From positions 310,001 through 374,000 of the forward strand of contig NZ_JAPJDO010000001.1 of assembly GCF_026242045.1 (NCBI RefSeq): 64,000 bases of DNA, written 5' to 3'. Position 1 is the stretch's first letter. Every line of letters starts with the position of its first letter. Shown here one piece after another: positions 16,745 to 25,315 of this stretch. The position numbers and the translations under genes were made by a program. The DNA comes from Mycobacterium pinniadriaticum (lineage in GTDB: Bacteria > Actinomycetota > Actinomycetes > Mycobacteriales > Mycobacteriaceae). The notes under the pieces were generated by a model. It had not been told where the DNA came from and did no database searches. It saw only the letters and a program-made list of their open reading frames with translations.

Positions 16745-17800
16745 ATGTTGCCAGGGGTGACCTCAGCCACGGCAGCGGTGCCGTCCGGCATCGACGCTGT
16801 CGACCCGGAGTGGCTCAGCGACGCGCTGGGTACGACCGTCACCGAGGTCGTCGCGGAACAGATCGCCCAGGACAGCGGCTTCTCGTCGCTTCTGTATCGC
16901 CTGCACCTGACCGGCGACGGCGTTCCAGCGACGATGATCGCCAAGCTGGCGGCCCAATCCGAGGCCCGCGCAGCGATGGAGCTGCTCGGCGGGTATCGGC
17001 GCGAGCTGGCGTTCTATCGCGATATCGCCGGCCGCGCGCCCATGGACACCCCGCACGTCTACGTCGCGCGGATGGCCGACGACTCCGCCGACTTCGTGCT
17101 GGTGCTGGAGGATCTGCGGGACTGGGATAACGCCGACCACCTCGCCGGCTTGTCGATCGAACGGGCCCGGCTGTGCATCGCGCAACTCGCCGGGCTGCAC
17201 GCATGGTCGATGAAGCCGTCGAACACGGCGGCACTGCAGGTGTTTCCGAGCATTGACATGCCCGCGGTCCGTGATCTGCTGGTACCCGCCTTCGGGCCCG
17301 GCTGGGAGATTTATCGTCGGCACTCCGAGGCGCCGGTCTCCGACGCCGTCGCCCGCTTCGCGGAGAACTTCACCGAGCACGCCGCCACCGCGCTCGCCGG
17401 GTTGACCGAACGAACCATGCTGCTGCACGGCGACATCCGGGCCGACAACATGTTCTTCGCCGGTGACCGGCTGAAGGTGGTGGACTTCCAATTCGCGTGT
17501 GTGGGCGCCGGTGCGGCCGACATCGCCTATCTGGTCAGCCAGGGCCTGCCCACCACCGTCCGCCGCGGCCAGGACCAGGCGCTTCTCCGCGGCTACCTGG
17601 ACAACCTCGGTGAGGTCGGCTATTCGTTCGACGAGGCGTGGCGGCACTACCGCCTGGCGGTCGGGTTCCTGATGGTGCTTCCTGTGATCACCCTGATCGG
17701 GTGGGACGCGCTGCCGCAACGGTCGCGAGATCTGTGCCTGACGCTCACCGACCGGGCGGTGGCCACGATCGACGGCATCGACGCACTGGAGGTCTTCTGA
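16745..17800 (+). CDS. APH/ecdysteroid-kinase-like phosphotransferase
   Basis: A 351-residue protein of the aminoglycoside phosphotransferase/choline kinase fold. The Brenner motif LHGDIRADN (near residues 229-237) and the metal-binding VVDFQF are intact, so kinase activity is possible. Relatives are common beside acyl-CoA dehydrogenase and lipid-catabolism genes in mycobacteria, where their substrate is unknown. ATG at 16745 follows AGGTG; a GTG four codons later is an alternative. First of a four-gene run (kinase, SnoaL, two luciferase-like enzymes) with overlapping or very short junctions. Confidence 0.88.
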   Translation: MLPGVTSATAAVPSGIDAVDPEWLSDALGTTVTEVVAEQIAQDSGFSSLLYRLHLTGDGVPATMIAKLAAQSEARAAMELLGGYRRELAFYRDIAGRAPMDTPHVYVARMADDSADFVLVLEDLRDWDNADHLAGLSIERARLCIAQLAGLHAWSMKPSNTAALQVFPSIDMPAVRDLLVPAFGPGWEIYRRHSEAPVSDAVARFAENFTEHAATALAGLTERTMLLHGDIRADNMFFAGDRLKVVDFQFACVGAGAADIAYLVSQGLPTTVRRGQDQALLRGYLDNLGEVGYSFDEAWRHYRLAVGFLMVLPVITLIGWDALPQRSRDLCLTLTDRAVATIDGIDALEVF

Positions 17801-18174
17801 TGAGCCGGACGGCGCGCGAGGTCGTCGAGCTGTACAACCTGGTGGTCTGGAACGAACGTGACATTGCCCTGGCCGAGGAGTTGCTGGGCGACAGCGTGAT
17901 TCGCCACGAGGTCGGCGAAGCGGTGGTGCTCACCCATGACGAGGCCGTCAAGCGTGTTGTCGACCACCTGGAGATGTTCGAATCGATCCGGTTCGACCTC
18001 AACGTGGTGGTGGCCGGTGACGACGGCGAGCACGTCGCGATCGTCTACCAGTCGCCGATGAGGCTCAAGGACGGTACGCAAGCAGATGTCGGCAGCATGG
18101 AGATCTTCCGGGTCGTCGACGGCAGGATCACTGAAGTCTGGAACTGCGGCTACCAGCAGGGAGTTTGGGCGTGA
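17800..18174 (+). CDS. SnoaL/NTF2-like protein
   Basis: A 124-residue SnoaL/NTF2-fold protein (VELYNLVVWNERDIALAEEL at the start, MEIFRVVDGRITEVWN near the end). The ATG overlaps the kinase stop (TGATG) and the TGA overlaps the next gene's GTG, so the whole run is translated together. Possibly an isomerase, hydratase or binding protein for the pathway intermediate. Confidence 0.87.
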   Translation: MSRTAREVVELYNLVVWNERDIALAEELLGDSVIRHEVGEAVVLTHDEAVKRVVDHLEMFESIRFDLNVVVAGDDGEHVAIVYQSPMRLKDGTQADVGSMEIFRVVDGRITEVWNCGYQQGVWA

Positions 18175-19217
18175 CGGAACCTGTTTTGGATGAGCTCGGC
18201 TACTACCTGCTGGCCGGGGCCGGCGGCGAGGGCCCGGCGACCCTGATGGAGGAAGCCCGTCGCGGTGAGGAGTTGGGCTTCGGCACCGGCTTCATCTCCG
18301 AACGCTGGAACGTCAAGGAAGCGTCCTCACTCGTCGGCGCGGCCCTTGCGGTCACCAACCGGATGCAGATCGCCACGGCGGCGACCAATCACAACACCCG
18401 CCACCCGCTGATCACCGGTTCGTGGGCCACCACCATGCACCGGCTGTCGGGCGGCCGGTTTACGCTCGGCATCGGCCGTGGTATCGCGGCGATCTACGGG
18501 GCATTCGGCATCCCGCCGGTCACCACCGCGCAGATGGAAGACTTCGCCCAGGTGATGCGCAAGCTGTGGCACGGCGAGCTGATCTTCAACCACGATGGGC
18601 CGCTGGGGAAGTACTCGATTCTGTTCCTGGATCCGGACTTCCGCGAAGACATCCGGCTGGCCATCGTGGCGTTCGGCCCCGAGACCCTCAAGCTCGGTGG
18701 GCGGGAGTTCGACGACGTCATCCTGCACACCTACTTCACCCCGGAGACACTGGCGCGCAGCGTCAAGACCGTCAAGGACGCCGCCGAGCAAGCCGGCCGC
18801 GACCCCGACAGCGTGCGGGTGTGGTCATGCTTCGCGACTGTGGGGGACCACCTCCCTGAAGAACTGCGGCTGAAGAAGACCGTCGCCCGGCTGGCCACTT
18901 ACCTGCAGGGTTACGGCGATCTGCTGGTAAAGACGAACAGCTGGGATCCCGCTGTGCTGGAACGCTTCCGCGCAGACACCGTGGTGCAATCGGTGGGCGG
19001 TGGTATCGACCATAAGGCGACCGCCGAGCAGATCGAGCATATCGCGACACTGATCCCCGACGAGTGGCTGGAACCGTCGGCCACCGGTTCGGCGCAGCAG
19101 TGTGCCGCCCGGATCCGCAAGGAATTCGACTACGGCGCCGACGCGGTGATCATGCACGGCGCGACGCCCGATGAGTTGGAGCCGGTGGTCGCCGCCTACC
19201 GCGAGTCCGACACATAA
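18171..19217 (+). CDS. Luciferase-like (F420-type) oxidoreductase B
   Basis: A 348-residue LLM-family enzyme. Visible blocks are GFGTGFISERW, ATNHNTRHPLITGSWATTMH, LSGGRFTLGIGRG and a C-terminal GADAVIMHGATPDEL. The GTG at 18171 overlaps the SnoaL stop by four bases and has CAGGGAG upstream. Similar TIM-barrel enzymes oxidise alcohols or reduce ketones with F420. It is followed six bases later by a second, only distantly related member. Confidence 0.9.
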   Translation: MTEPVLDELGYYLLAGAGGEGPATLMEEARRGEELGFGTGFISERWNVKEASSLVGAALAVTNRMQIATAATNHNTRHPLITGSWATTMHRLSGGRFTLGIGRGIAAIYGAFGIPPVTTAQMEDFAQVMRKLWHGELIFNHDGPLGKYSILFLDPDFREDIRLAIVAFGPETLKLGGREFDDVILHTYFTPETLARSVKTVKDAAEQAGRDPDSVRVWSCFATVGDHLPEELRLKKTVARLATYLQGYGDLLVKTNSWDPAVLERFRADTVVQSVGGGIDHKATAEQIEHIATLIPDEWLEPSATGSAQQCAARIRKEFDYGADAVIMHGATPDELEPVVAAYRESDT

Positions 19218-19222
19218 CCGAA

Positions 19223-20368
19223 TTGTCCCGTCTTCGGGTGGGTCTGATGGACCCGGTGATGGCCGCTCGCCCGACTGCGGACGCCTTCAGCCGGGCCAAC
19301 TATCTGTCCGCGGTCGCCGGCCGGGTCGATTCGTACTGGGTGCCCGATCACATCAACGGGCAGACGCCACGTCCGCTATGGGATCCGAAATACACTGCCG
19401 CGGCGCGACTGCTGCAGTCGCCGGACGCGGCAATGGAGGCCTGGACCCTGCTCGGGAGCCTCGCGGCGCGGCGGCGATTCAACCGCATCAGCCTCGGAAT
19501 CGGAGTCACCGACACCGGCAAGCGCCATCCCGCCGTCACCGCGCAGGCCGCCGGGACGCTGAACCTGCTCACCCGTGGGCGGGCGATGCTGGGCATCGGC
19601 CCGGGTGAACGAGTCGGCAACGAGCCCTACGGGGTGGATTGGTCGAGGCCGGTGGCCAGGTTCGAGGAGGCGTTGGCGACCATCCGGGCGCTGTGGAATT
19701 CCAACGGCCGCCTGGTCAACCGCGATTCGCAGTTCTTCCCGTTGCGTGAAGCGATCTTCGACCTGCCGCCCTACCGGGGCAGCTGGCCGCCGATCTGGGT
19801 GGCCGCTCATGGGCCGCGGATGCTGCGCGCGACCGGACGCTACGCCGACGGGTGGTTCCCCGGTTTCGCGCACCGGCCCAAGGATTATGCGAATCGGCTC
19901 GACGTGATCCGCTCGGCGGCATCGGATGCCGGTCGCGATCCGATGTCGATCACGCCGGCCTCCTGGATTCCGGTATTCGCGGGAACCAGCCGGGACGTGG
20001 TCGACGAAGGTCTCGACACCACCGTGGTGAAGGCCTGGTCGCTCAATGCCCCGGCCGAGTTCTTCGCACACCAGGGTGCGTCACACCCTTTGGGTGCGGA
20101 GTGCACCGGCATGCAGGACCACTCCAACTTCACGATGGACGAAGCGGCCGTTCATGCGGCGGCCGCGCGGGTGCCGCTGGCGGTTGTCAAGGCGATGATG
20201 CTGACCGGAACCGTCAATGACGTCCTCGAGCAGGCCGCGGTGTGGCGTGACCACGGAGTGCGCCACATCGTCGTGGTGAATTTTGGCGCCATGCAACCGA
20301 ATCTGCGTAGGGGACTGGCCACGACGCTGTACTTCAGCAGAGTCCTGCGCGGTCTCCGGAGACTGTGA
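19223..20368 (+). CDS. Luciferase-like oxidoreductase C, phthiodiolone ketoreductase-like
   Basis: A 381-residue LLM enzyme. The blocks DSYWVPDHIN, VTDTGKRHPAVTAQAA, LLTRGRAMLGIGPGE, RFEEALATIRALWNSNG and DLPPYRG match what I recall of the F420-dependent phthiodiolone ketoreductase of M. tuberculosis (Rv2951c), so ketone reduction with reduced F420 is a reasonable guess. No phthiocerol synthesis genes are present, so the substrate must differ. The start is uncertain: TTG at 19223, GTG at 19238 or ATG at 19247, none with a clear ribosome site. Last gene of the run begun by the kinase; it ends two bases before the convergent carboxyltransferase stop. Confidence 0.88.
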   Translation: MSRLRVGLMDPVMAARPTADAFSRANYLSAVAGRVDSYWVPDHINGQTPRPLWDPKYTAAARLLQSPDAAMEAWTLLGSLAARRRFNRISLGIGVTDTGKRHPAVTAQAAGTLNLLTRGRAMLGIGPGERVGNEPYGVDWSRPVARFEEALATIRALWNSNGRLVNRDSQFFPLREAIFDLPPYRGSWPPIWVAAHGPRMLRATGRYADGWFPGFAHRPKDYANRLDVIRSAASDAGRDPMSITPASWIPVFAGTSRDVVDEGLDTTVVKAWSLNAPAEFFAHQGASHPLGAECTGMQDHSNFTMDEAAVHAAAARVPLAVVKAMMLTGTVNDVLEQAAVWRDHGVRHIVVVNFGAMQPNLRRGLATTLYFSRVLRGLRRL

Positions 20369-20370
20369 CC

Positions 20371-21870
20371 CTAGGGCGTGATCGCGGTGCGGCTCACCGG
20401 TTCGGCCGCCTCCTGACGGCTGAAGATGCCGCGCTGCAGCGCCAGCACCAGGGCGTTGCGCGTCTCCTCCGGTGAAATCAGCTCGTCGAACCCGAGATGG
20501 CCCGCCGACCGGTACGACGCTTCGAGTTCCATCTTCTTCAGGATCTCGGTTACGTCCTCGTCGGCATGCGAGGCGCGGCTCAGCGCGGCCGCGCTCATCG
20601 CCCCCATGGTGGCTCCGGGGTAGGCGAATGTCGCGACCTGGTTGTCGAAACCCAGCAGGGACATGACCATCGAGCCGAATCCGAAGGCCTTTCGCAATGT
20701 GACATGCAACTTCAATGTGGTGGCTGCCGTCTGCGCGGCGAACATCCTTGCCCCGCTGCGCAATACACCGTTGCGCTCGGACTGGCCGCCGGGCAGCATG
20801 CCGGGGTTGTCGGCCAGGAAGACGAGCGGCAGATGGAAGGAGTCGGCAACCGTGATGAAGTGTGCGGCCTTGTCGGCGGCGTCGGAGTCGATCGAGCCGG
20901 CGATCTCGGTGGGCTGGTTTGCGACGACCGCGACCGGAATCCCACCGAGGTGGGCCAGGGCGCAGATGATCGCCTTGCCGAACTTCGGCTGGATTTCGAA
21001 CCAGTCGGTCTCGTCGAAGACCACGTCGAGAACGGTGCGCATGTCGTAGATGTTGCGGTTGTCGCGCGAGATGATGTCGAGCAGCTCCGGAGTCGGGCGA
21101 AGACCGGCCTCCTCGTCGTACAGCCGGGTCGGGGGATACGACCAGGCGCTGGAAGGGAAATAGGACAGGTAACGCCGGATGTCGTCGAGCACGCCTTCGT
21201 CGGTCTCGGCGTAGTTGTGGATGACGCCACTGGGCAGCGCGACCGACGGTCCGCCGAGATCCTCCTTCGAGATATCCTCTCCGGTGGCCTCTTTCACGAC
21301 GGGGGGACCGGCGGTGAAGATCGCACCTTGGTCACTCATAATCGAGAAATCGCAGACCGGCGCGACCAGGGCACCGTGGCCGGCCGACGGGCCGAGTACC
21401 GCCGAGATGGTGGGTACCTTGCCGGAACACTGCGCCTGGGCGATCAAATCGGTCGGGGTGCGGCCGTAGTGCTCACCGCCAGCTGCCCGGAAACCGGCAC
21501 CCTCCAACAACATCACCAACGGGATCTTGTTGCGCAGCGCAAGCTCGGCCAGTCGATAACGCTTGGCGTTTCCGCCGGGGCCAATGCTGCCGGCCAGTGT
21601 GGTGAAGTCCTCGGCACCCACCATCACCGGTGTTCCGTTTACCCGACCCGCGCCCGCGACCAGCCCATCGGCGGCGATATCACCGCCGACCAGGGTGCCG
21701 AACTCCTGGAATGTGTCCGGGTCGAGGAGGTGGTCGATTCTGGCTCGGGCGTCGAGCTTTCCCTTGCCGTGGTGTTTGGCGACACGTTCTTCGCCACCCA
21801 TCGCGTGGGCGTGTTGGCGGCGACGACTCAGGTCGTGGAGGGTCTCCTGCCAATCCTGCGCGTTGCTCAT
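20371..21870 (-). CDS. Acyl-CoA carboxylase carboxyltransferase (beta) subunit
   Basis: A 499-residue carboxyltransferase of the propionyl/methylcrotonyl/geranyl-CoA carboxylase type with two crotonase-fold halves. Blocks include RIDHLLDPDTFQEFGTLVGG, LLEGAGFR, VLGPSAGHGALVAPVCDF, and in the second half NQPTEIAGSIDSDAADKAA and PLVFLADNPG. The biotin carboxylase/carrier subunit is not in the window, so it must use one encoded elsewhere. It is divergent from luciferase-like gene D with operator 6 between. A beta-branched enoyl-CoA substrate would fit a terpenoid pathway, but this is only inference. Confidence 0.93.
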   Translation of the reverse strand: MSNAQDWQETLHDLSRRRQHAHAMGGEERVAKHHGKGKLDARARIDHLLDPDTFQEFGTLVGGDIAADGLVAGAGRVNGTPVMVGAEDFTTLAGSIGPGGNAKRYRLAELALRNKIPLVMLLEGAGFRAAGGEHYGRTPTDLIAQAQCSGKVPTISAVLGPSAGHGALVAPVCDFSIMSDQGAIFTAGPPVVKEATGEDISKEDLGGPSVALPSGVIHNYAETDEGVLDDIRRYLSYFPSSAWSYPPTRLYDEEAGLRPTPELLDIISRDNRNIYDMRTVLDVVFDETDWFEIQPKFGKAIICALAHLGGIPVAVVANQPTEIAGSIDSDAADKAAHFITVADSFHLPLVFLADNPGMLPGGQSERNGVLRSGARMFAAQTAATTLKLHVTLRKAFGFGSMVMSLLGFDNQVATFAYPGATMGAMSAAALSRASHADEDVTEILKKMELEASYRSAGHLGFDELISPEETRNALVLALQRGIFSRQEAAEPVSRTAITP

Positions 21871-21902
21871 CGACGTGTCCTAACCATGGCGGCGTTGACC
21901 AT

Positions 21903-21919
21903 ACTGAAGTGCTTACTGT
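21903..21919. promoter_or_regulatory. Degenerate palindromic operator 6
   Basis: ACTGAAG-TGC-TTACTGT keeps the 7-3-7 layout with five of seven and six of seven consensus bases. It sits between the divergent carboxyltransferase (start 21870) and luciferase-like gene D (start 21933). TACTGT at 21914-21919 reads as a -10 box for gene D. Confidence 0.65.
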
Positions 21920-21932
21920 AGCGTCTGCCGCC

Positions 21933-22967
21933 ATGGGCGAGGTCGGCGGTCTCAAGGTCGACCGGGGTGTGATCAGCCGGCTTGCCGGTGTCGGTGATGC
22001 GGCCCGCGAGCTGGAGCGGCTCGGCTACGACGGGTGTTGGAGCGCGGAGATCAACCACGACCCGTTCCTGCCCCTCACACTGGCCGCCGAGCACACCACC
22101 CGCATCGAGCTGGGAACCAGCATCGCGGTGGCCTTCGCGCGCAATCCGATGACGGTGGCAAATATCGGCTGGGATCTGCAGGACTATTCCCAAGGGCGTC
22201 TGCTGCTCGGGCTGGGCACCCAGATCAAGCCGCACATCGAGAAGCGGTTCAGCATGCCGTGGAGCCATCCGGTCCGGCGTATGCGGGAGTTCGTCGTTGC
22301 GCTGCATGAGATTTGGTCCTGCTGGCGAGACGGTACAAAGCTGAACTTCGATGGCGACTTCTACACCCATCGCCTGATGACGCCGATGTTCGTACCCGAG
22401 CAGCACCCGTACGGGTCGCCGAAGGTCGTCATCGCGGCGGTTGGTGAGCTGATGACCGAAATGTGTGGCGAGGTCGCCGACGGGCTGATCGCGCATGCCT
22501 TCACCACCAAGAGGTACTTCGATGAGGTCACGAATCCGGCGTTGCAGCGGGGGATGGCCAAGTCTGGGCGGTCACGCAGCGACTTTCAGGTGATGGCACC
22601 GGTGTTCGTGGTCACTGGTGCCGATGAGGCGGAGATCACGGCTGCCGCGGTGGGAACCCGTAAGCAGATTGCGTTCTACGCCTCCACCCCCGCGTATCGA
22701 AAGGTGTTGGAGTTACACGGCTGGGGCGAGTTGCAGACCGAGTTGCGCCGACTGTCGTTGGATGGCCAGTGGGACGCCATGGCTGCCCTGATCGACGACG
22801 ACATCCTGGAAACGTTCGCGGTCGTCGCGCCACTCGACAGCCTGGCCGCCGCGCTGAGGGAGCGCTGTGATGGCGTCATCGACCGGGTGATGGTCGGTCT
22901 GCCGCCGTCGGCGTCGGAGCAGACGGTACGGGCATTCCTGGACGAGGTGCGCGCGCCCAGCCTGTAG
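21933..22967 (+). CDS. Luciferase-like (F420-type) oxidoreductase D
   Basis: A 344-residue LLM enzyme with LERLGYDGCWSAEINHDPF, LGTSIAVAFARNPM and YSQGRLLLGLGTQ; it looks closest to the mycobacterial F420-dependent TIGR03617-type group, from memory. The ATG lies 13 bases after operator 6, and no ribosome site is clear, so the message may be nearly leaderless. Probably part of the regulon. Reaction unknown. Confidence 0.9.
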   Translation: MGEVGGLKVDRGVISRLAGVGDAARELERLGYDGCWSAEINHDPFLPLTLAAEHTTRIELGTSIAVAFARNPMTVANIGWDLQDYSQGRLLLGLGTQIKPHIEKRFSMPWSHPVRRMREFVVALHEIWSCWRDGTKLNFDGDFYTHRLMTPMFVPEQHPYGSPKVVIAAVGELMTEMCGEVADGLIAHAFTTKRYFDEVTNPALQRGMAKSGRSRSDFQVMAPVFVVTGADEAEITAAAVGTRKQIAFYASTPAYRKVLELHGWGELQTELRRLSLDGQWDAMAALIDDDILETFAVVAPLDSLAAALRERCDGVIDRVMVGLPPSASEQTVRAFLDEVRAPSL

Positions 22968-23072
22968 CTGTCGACATCTCCACTCGGTCGCACTTCTTCG
23001 CGACAACGACAGGCTGGGTGAGATCTGTCCGTCAGGGAATGAAACGGCACATCCGTGCAGTTCTAAGCCAGC

Positions 23073-24164
23073 ATGACGTTCACACTGGCCGACGACGCAG
23101 CCCTGCTCCAGCCGATCACGATCGGGGCGAACACCGCCCGCAACCGGCTGTTCATGGCGCCGTTGACACGCTCACGTGCGGAAGCGGACGGAACGCCCAG
23201 CGACCTGCAGGTCGAGTACTACGCGCAGCGCGCGACGGCCGGCCTGATCATCACCGAAGCCACCGCCATCTCGCAGGTCGGCAATGGTGCCTATGTCAAC
23301 ACTCCGGGCATCTACACCGATCGCCACCAGCAGAAGTGGGCCGAGGTGGCCGCGGCCGTCCACGCGCAGGGCGGGTTGACGTTCATGCAGATCTGGCACG
23401 TCGGCCGGATGGCGCACCCCGACATCAACGGGGCCGAGTCGGTGGCACCGTCGGCGATCGCGGCGAACATGTCGGCGCACACGCCGACGGGCAAGAAGCC
23501 ACTCCCGGTGCCCCGAGCGCTGAATGGCGACGAAATCGCCGATGTGGTGGCCCAATTCCGAGCCGCCGCTCGTCGTGCCGTCGACGCTGGTCTCGACGGT
23601 GTCGAAATACATTCCGCCAACGGCTATCTCCTGCATCAATTCCTGGCAGATGCGACCAACGCCCGCACCGACAGGTATGGCGGATCGGCGGAGAACCGAG
23701 CTCGACTGGCCGCCGAAGTCGTCGAGGCGGTGGCCGAAGAGATCGGCCCGGGCCGGGTCGGTGTGCGGATATCGCCCGGAAACCACGCCGGTGACGTCAA
23801 CGAGGTCGACACCGTCTCGGCCTACGAAGCTCTGCTGCAACGAATCTCGCCGCTGGGTATCGCCTATCTGCACGTGCTGATCAACCCTGACGCCGCCGAA
23901 TTCGGAATTGTGCGTGCGCTGTGGCCGGGGCCGTTCGTTCTCAACACCGGCCGCGACGTCGACACGAGTTTCTGCCAGCTGGAGAACCTCGCCGATTGGG
24001 GTGTCATCAGTGCCGCCGCCGTCGGCCGGGCATACCTGGCCAACCCCGACCTCATCGAACGGCTGCGCGCCGGGGCCGAGCTCAACGAACCCGACGTGGC
24101 TACGTTCTACTCACCCGGTCCTGCCGGCTATGTCGACTACCCGGCGCTGACACCGACGGTCTGA
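23073..24164 (+). CDS. Old Yellow Enzyme family ene-reductase
   Basis: A 363-residue FMN-dependent ene-reductase of the NemA/OPR group, reducing activated C=C bonds with NAD(P)H. The FMN-binding N-terminus LLQPITIGANTARNRLFMAPLTRSR, the substrate-binding His-x-x-Asn in HSANGYLLHQF (near 180-183) and NTGRDV/AAVGRAYLANPDL are present. It has its own promoter; no copy of the island palindrome lies in the 105-base gap before it. Its stop overlaps the convergent membrane-protein gene by 28 bases. Confidence 0.95.
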   Translation: MTFTLADDAALLQPITIGANTARNRLFMAPLTRSRAEADGTPSDLQVEYYAQRATAGLIITEATAISQVGNGAYVNTPGIYTDRHQQKWAEVAAAVHAQGGLTFMQIWHVGRMAHPDINGAESVAPSAIAANMSAHTPTGKKPLPVPRALNGDEIADVVAQFRAAARRAVDAGLDGVEIHSANGYLLHQFLADATNARTDRYGGSAENRARLAAEVVEAVAEEIGPGRVGVRISPGNHAGDVNEVDTVSAYEALLQRISPLGIAYLHVLINPDAAEFGIVRALWPGPFVLNTGRDVDTSFCQLENLADWGVISAAAVGRAYLANPDLIERLRAGAELNEPDVATFYSPGPAGYVDYPALTPTV

Positions 24165-24625
24165 CGCGACTTCTCGTGAAGCCGCTGGCGTTCCACCGTG
24201 GCGAGGTAGAAGGCCCAGGCGAACGCGAAGCTGGTGAACAGGCTCGACACGAAGTACAGCCACGGCCGGCGAATCCCGCGCCGGTAGCCGTCGATGATCG
24301 TGAACAACGGCAGCAGGATGACATTGCCGATCGTGTAGTCCTGGCTGGCTGACGCCGCGGCCGGGTTGTCGTACCCCAACGTGATGAACTGCCACCAGCT
24401 TCCGGCGCCGGTGAATATGTTGCCGGTGCCGTCGGCGTACTGGTGGACGAACTGGATGTTGAAGTACCAGCCCAGCGCGATCGATGCGAGACCGATGACA
24501 TAGAAGAGAATCTCAAGCGCGCTGACTGCGGGCCCGGTCGCCGGCCGGCGGAAGATCGAGGAATTGGATCCGATGATCCAGGCGATGACGAGGACGGCCA
24601 GCACCGCGTGAACGAGGAGCGTCAT
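24137..24625 (-). CDS. Four-helix membrane protein, DUF2834-like
   Basis: A 162-residue protein with about four hydrophobic segments (near residues 3-20, 35-55, 97-112 and 122-142). The closing WLYF...FAWAFYLATVERQR resembles DUF2834 proteins. Function unknown. It is divergent from a TetR gene, with a perfect palindrome between them at 24660-24675, so it is probably the regulator's target. Confidence 0.75.
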   Translation of the reverse strand: MTLLVHAVLAVLVIAWIIGSNSSIFRRPATGPAVSALEILFYVIGLASIALGWYFNIQFVHQYADGTGNIFTGAGSWWQFITLGYDNPAAASASQDYTIGNVILLPLFTIIDGYRRGIRRPWLYFVSSLFTSFAFAWAFYLATVERQRLHEKSRQTVGVSAG

Positions 24626-24659
24626 GACTTCGTAACTCTAGTGAACACCAGGTCACGTT

Positions 24660-24675
24660 TTGTCAATTTTGACAA
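24660..24675. promoter_or_regulatory. Perfect 16-bp palindrome TTGTCAATTTTGACAA
   Basis: Two perfect seven-base arms around TT in the 74-base gap between the divergent membrane-protein and TetR genes. The right arm contains TTGACA. It differs fully from the TACTGTAA family, which points to a separate local regulator, most simply the adjacent TetR protein. Confidence 0.75.
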
Positions 24676-24699
24676 TTCTCTTTGCGGTACGTTACCCCC

Positions 24700-25299
24700 G
24701 TGGTTCGGCCTGCTCAGACGGCGCGCAGTGAGCGCACTCGCGATGCGTTGCGCCGTGCTGCCCTGGTCCGCTTCCTCGCGCAGGGCGTGGAGGACACCTC
24801 CGCCGAGCAGATCGCCGACGACGCCGGCGTCTCGCTGCGCACGTTCTACCGGCACTTCACCTCCAAGCACGACCTGCTCTTCGCCGACTACGACGTCGGT
24901 CTGGAATGGTTCCGTGCCGCGCTGAACGCCCGCTCACCGGGGGAGTCGATCATCGAATCGGTGCAGTCGGCCATCGACGCCTCGCCCTATGATCCGGAGG
25001 CCGTCGCCCAGATCGCCTCGCTGCGTGCCAAGGAACTGGACCCCGGCCGCATCGTCCGCCACACGAGGCAGGTGGAGGCCGAGTTCGCCGACGCGATCGC
25101 CGACCAGCTGTCCCTGAGCACCCCGCCGACCACACCCGACGAGCGTCTGCGCGTCATCGTCACGGCCCGCTGCATTGCCGCGGCTGTCTTCGGGGCGATG
25201 GAGCTGTGGATGGTCGGCGAGGACAGGTCCCTGACCGAGTTGGGGCGGCTGTGCCGTACCGCGCTCGAGTCGCTGCGCGGCGGGATCATCGACGAGTAG
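24700..25299 (+). CDS. TetR-family transcriptional regulator
   Basis: A 199-residue regulator with the N-terminal helix-turn-helix SAEQIADDAGVSLRTFYRHF and a ligand-binding domain carrying LWMVGEDRSLTELGRLCRTAL. The GTG at 24700 is placed after a TACGTT -10-like box at 24688-24693, consistent with a leaderless message. Likely represses itself and the divergent membrane protein through the palindrome at 24660-24675. Confidence 0.92.
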   Translation: MVRPAQTARSERTRDALRRAALVRFLAQGVEDTSAEQIADDAGVSLRTFYRHFTSKHDLLFADYDVGLEWFRAALNARSPGESIIESVQSAIDASPYDPEAVAQIASLRAKELDPGRIVRHTRQVEAEFADAIADQLSLSTPPTTPDERLRVIVTARCIAAAVFGAMELWMVGEDRSLTELGRLCRTALESLRGGIIDE

Positions 25300-25315
25300 A
25301 ACCACCACCCGTGGC

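Noticed and set aside
20497..21921. Long open frame antisense to the carboxyltransferase
   Set aside because: Shadow frame over a well-conserved gene and its operator.
22968..23072. CTGTCG/CGACAG inverted repeat after luciferase-like gene D
   Set aside because: Arms are only six bases with a loop of more than 30; too weak for a terminator or operator.
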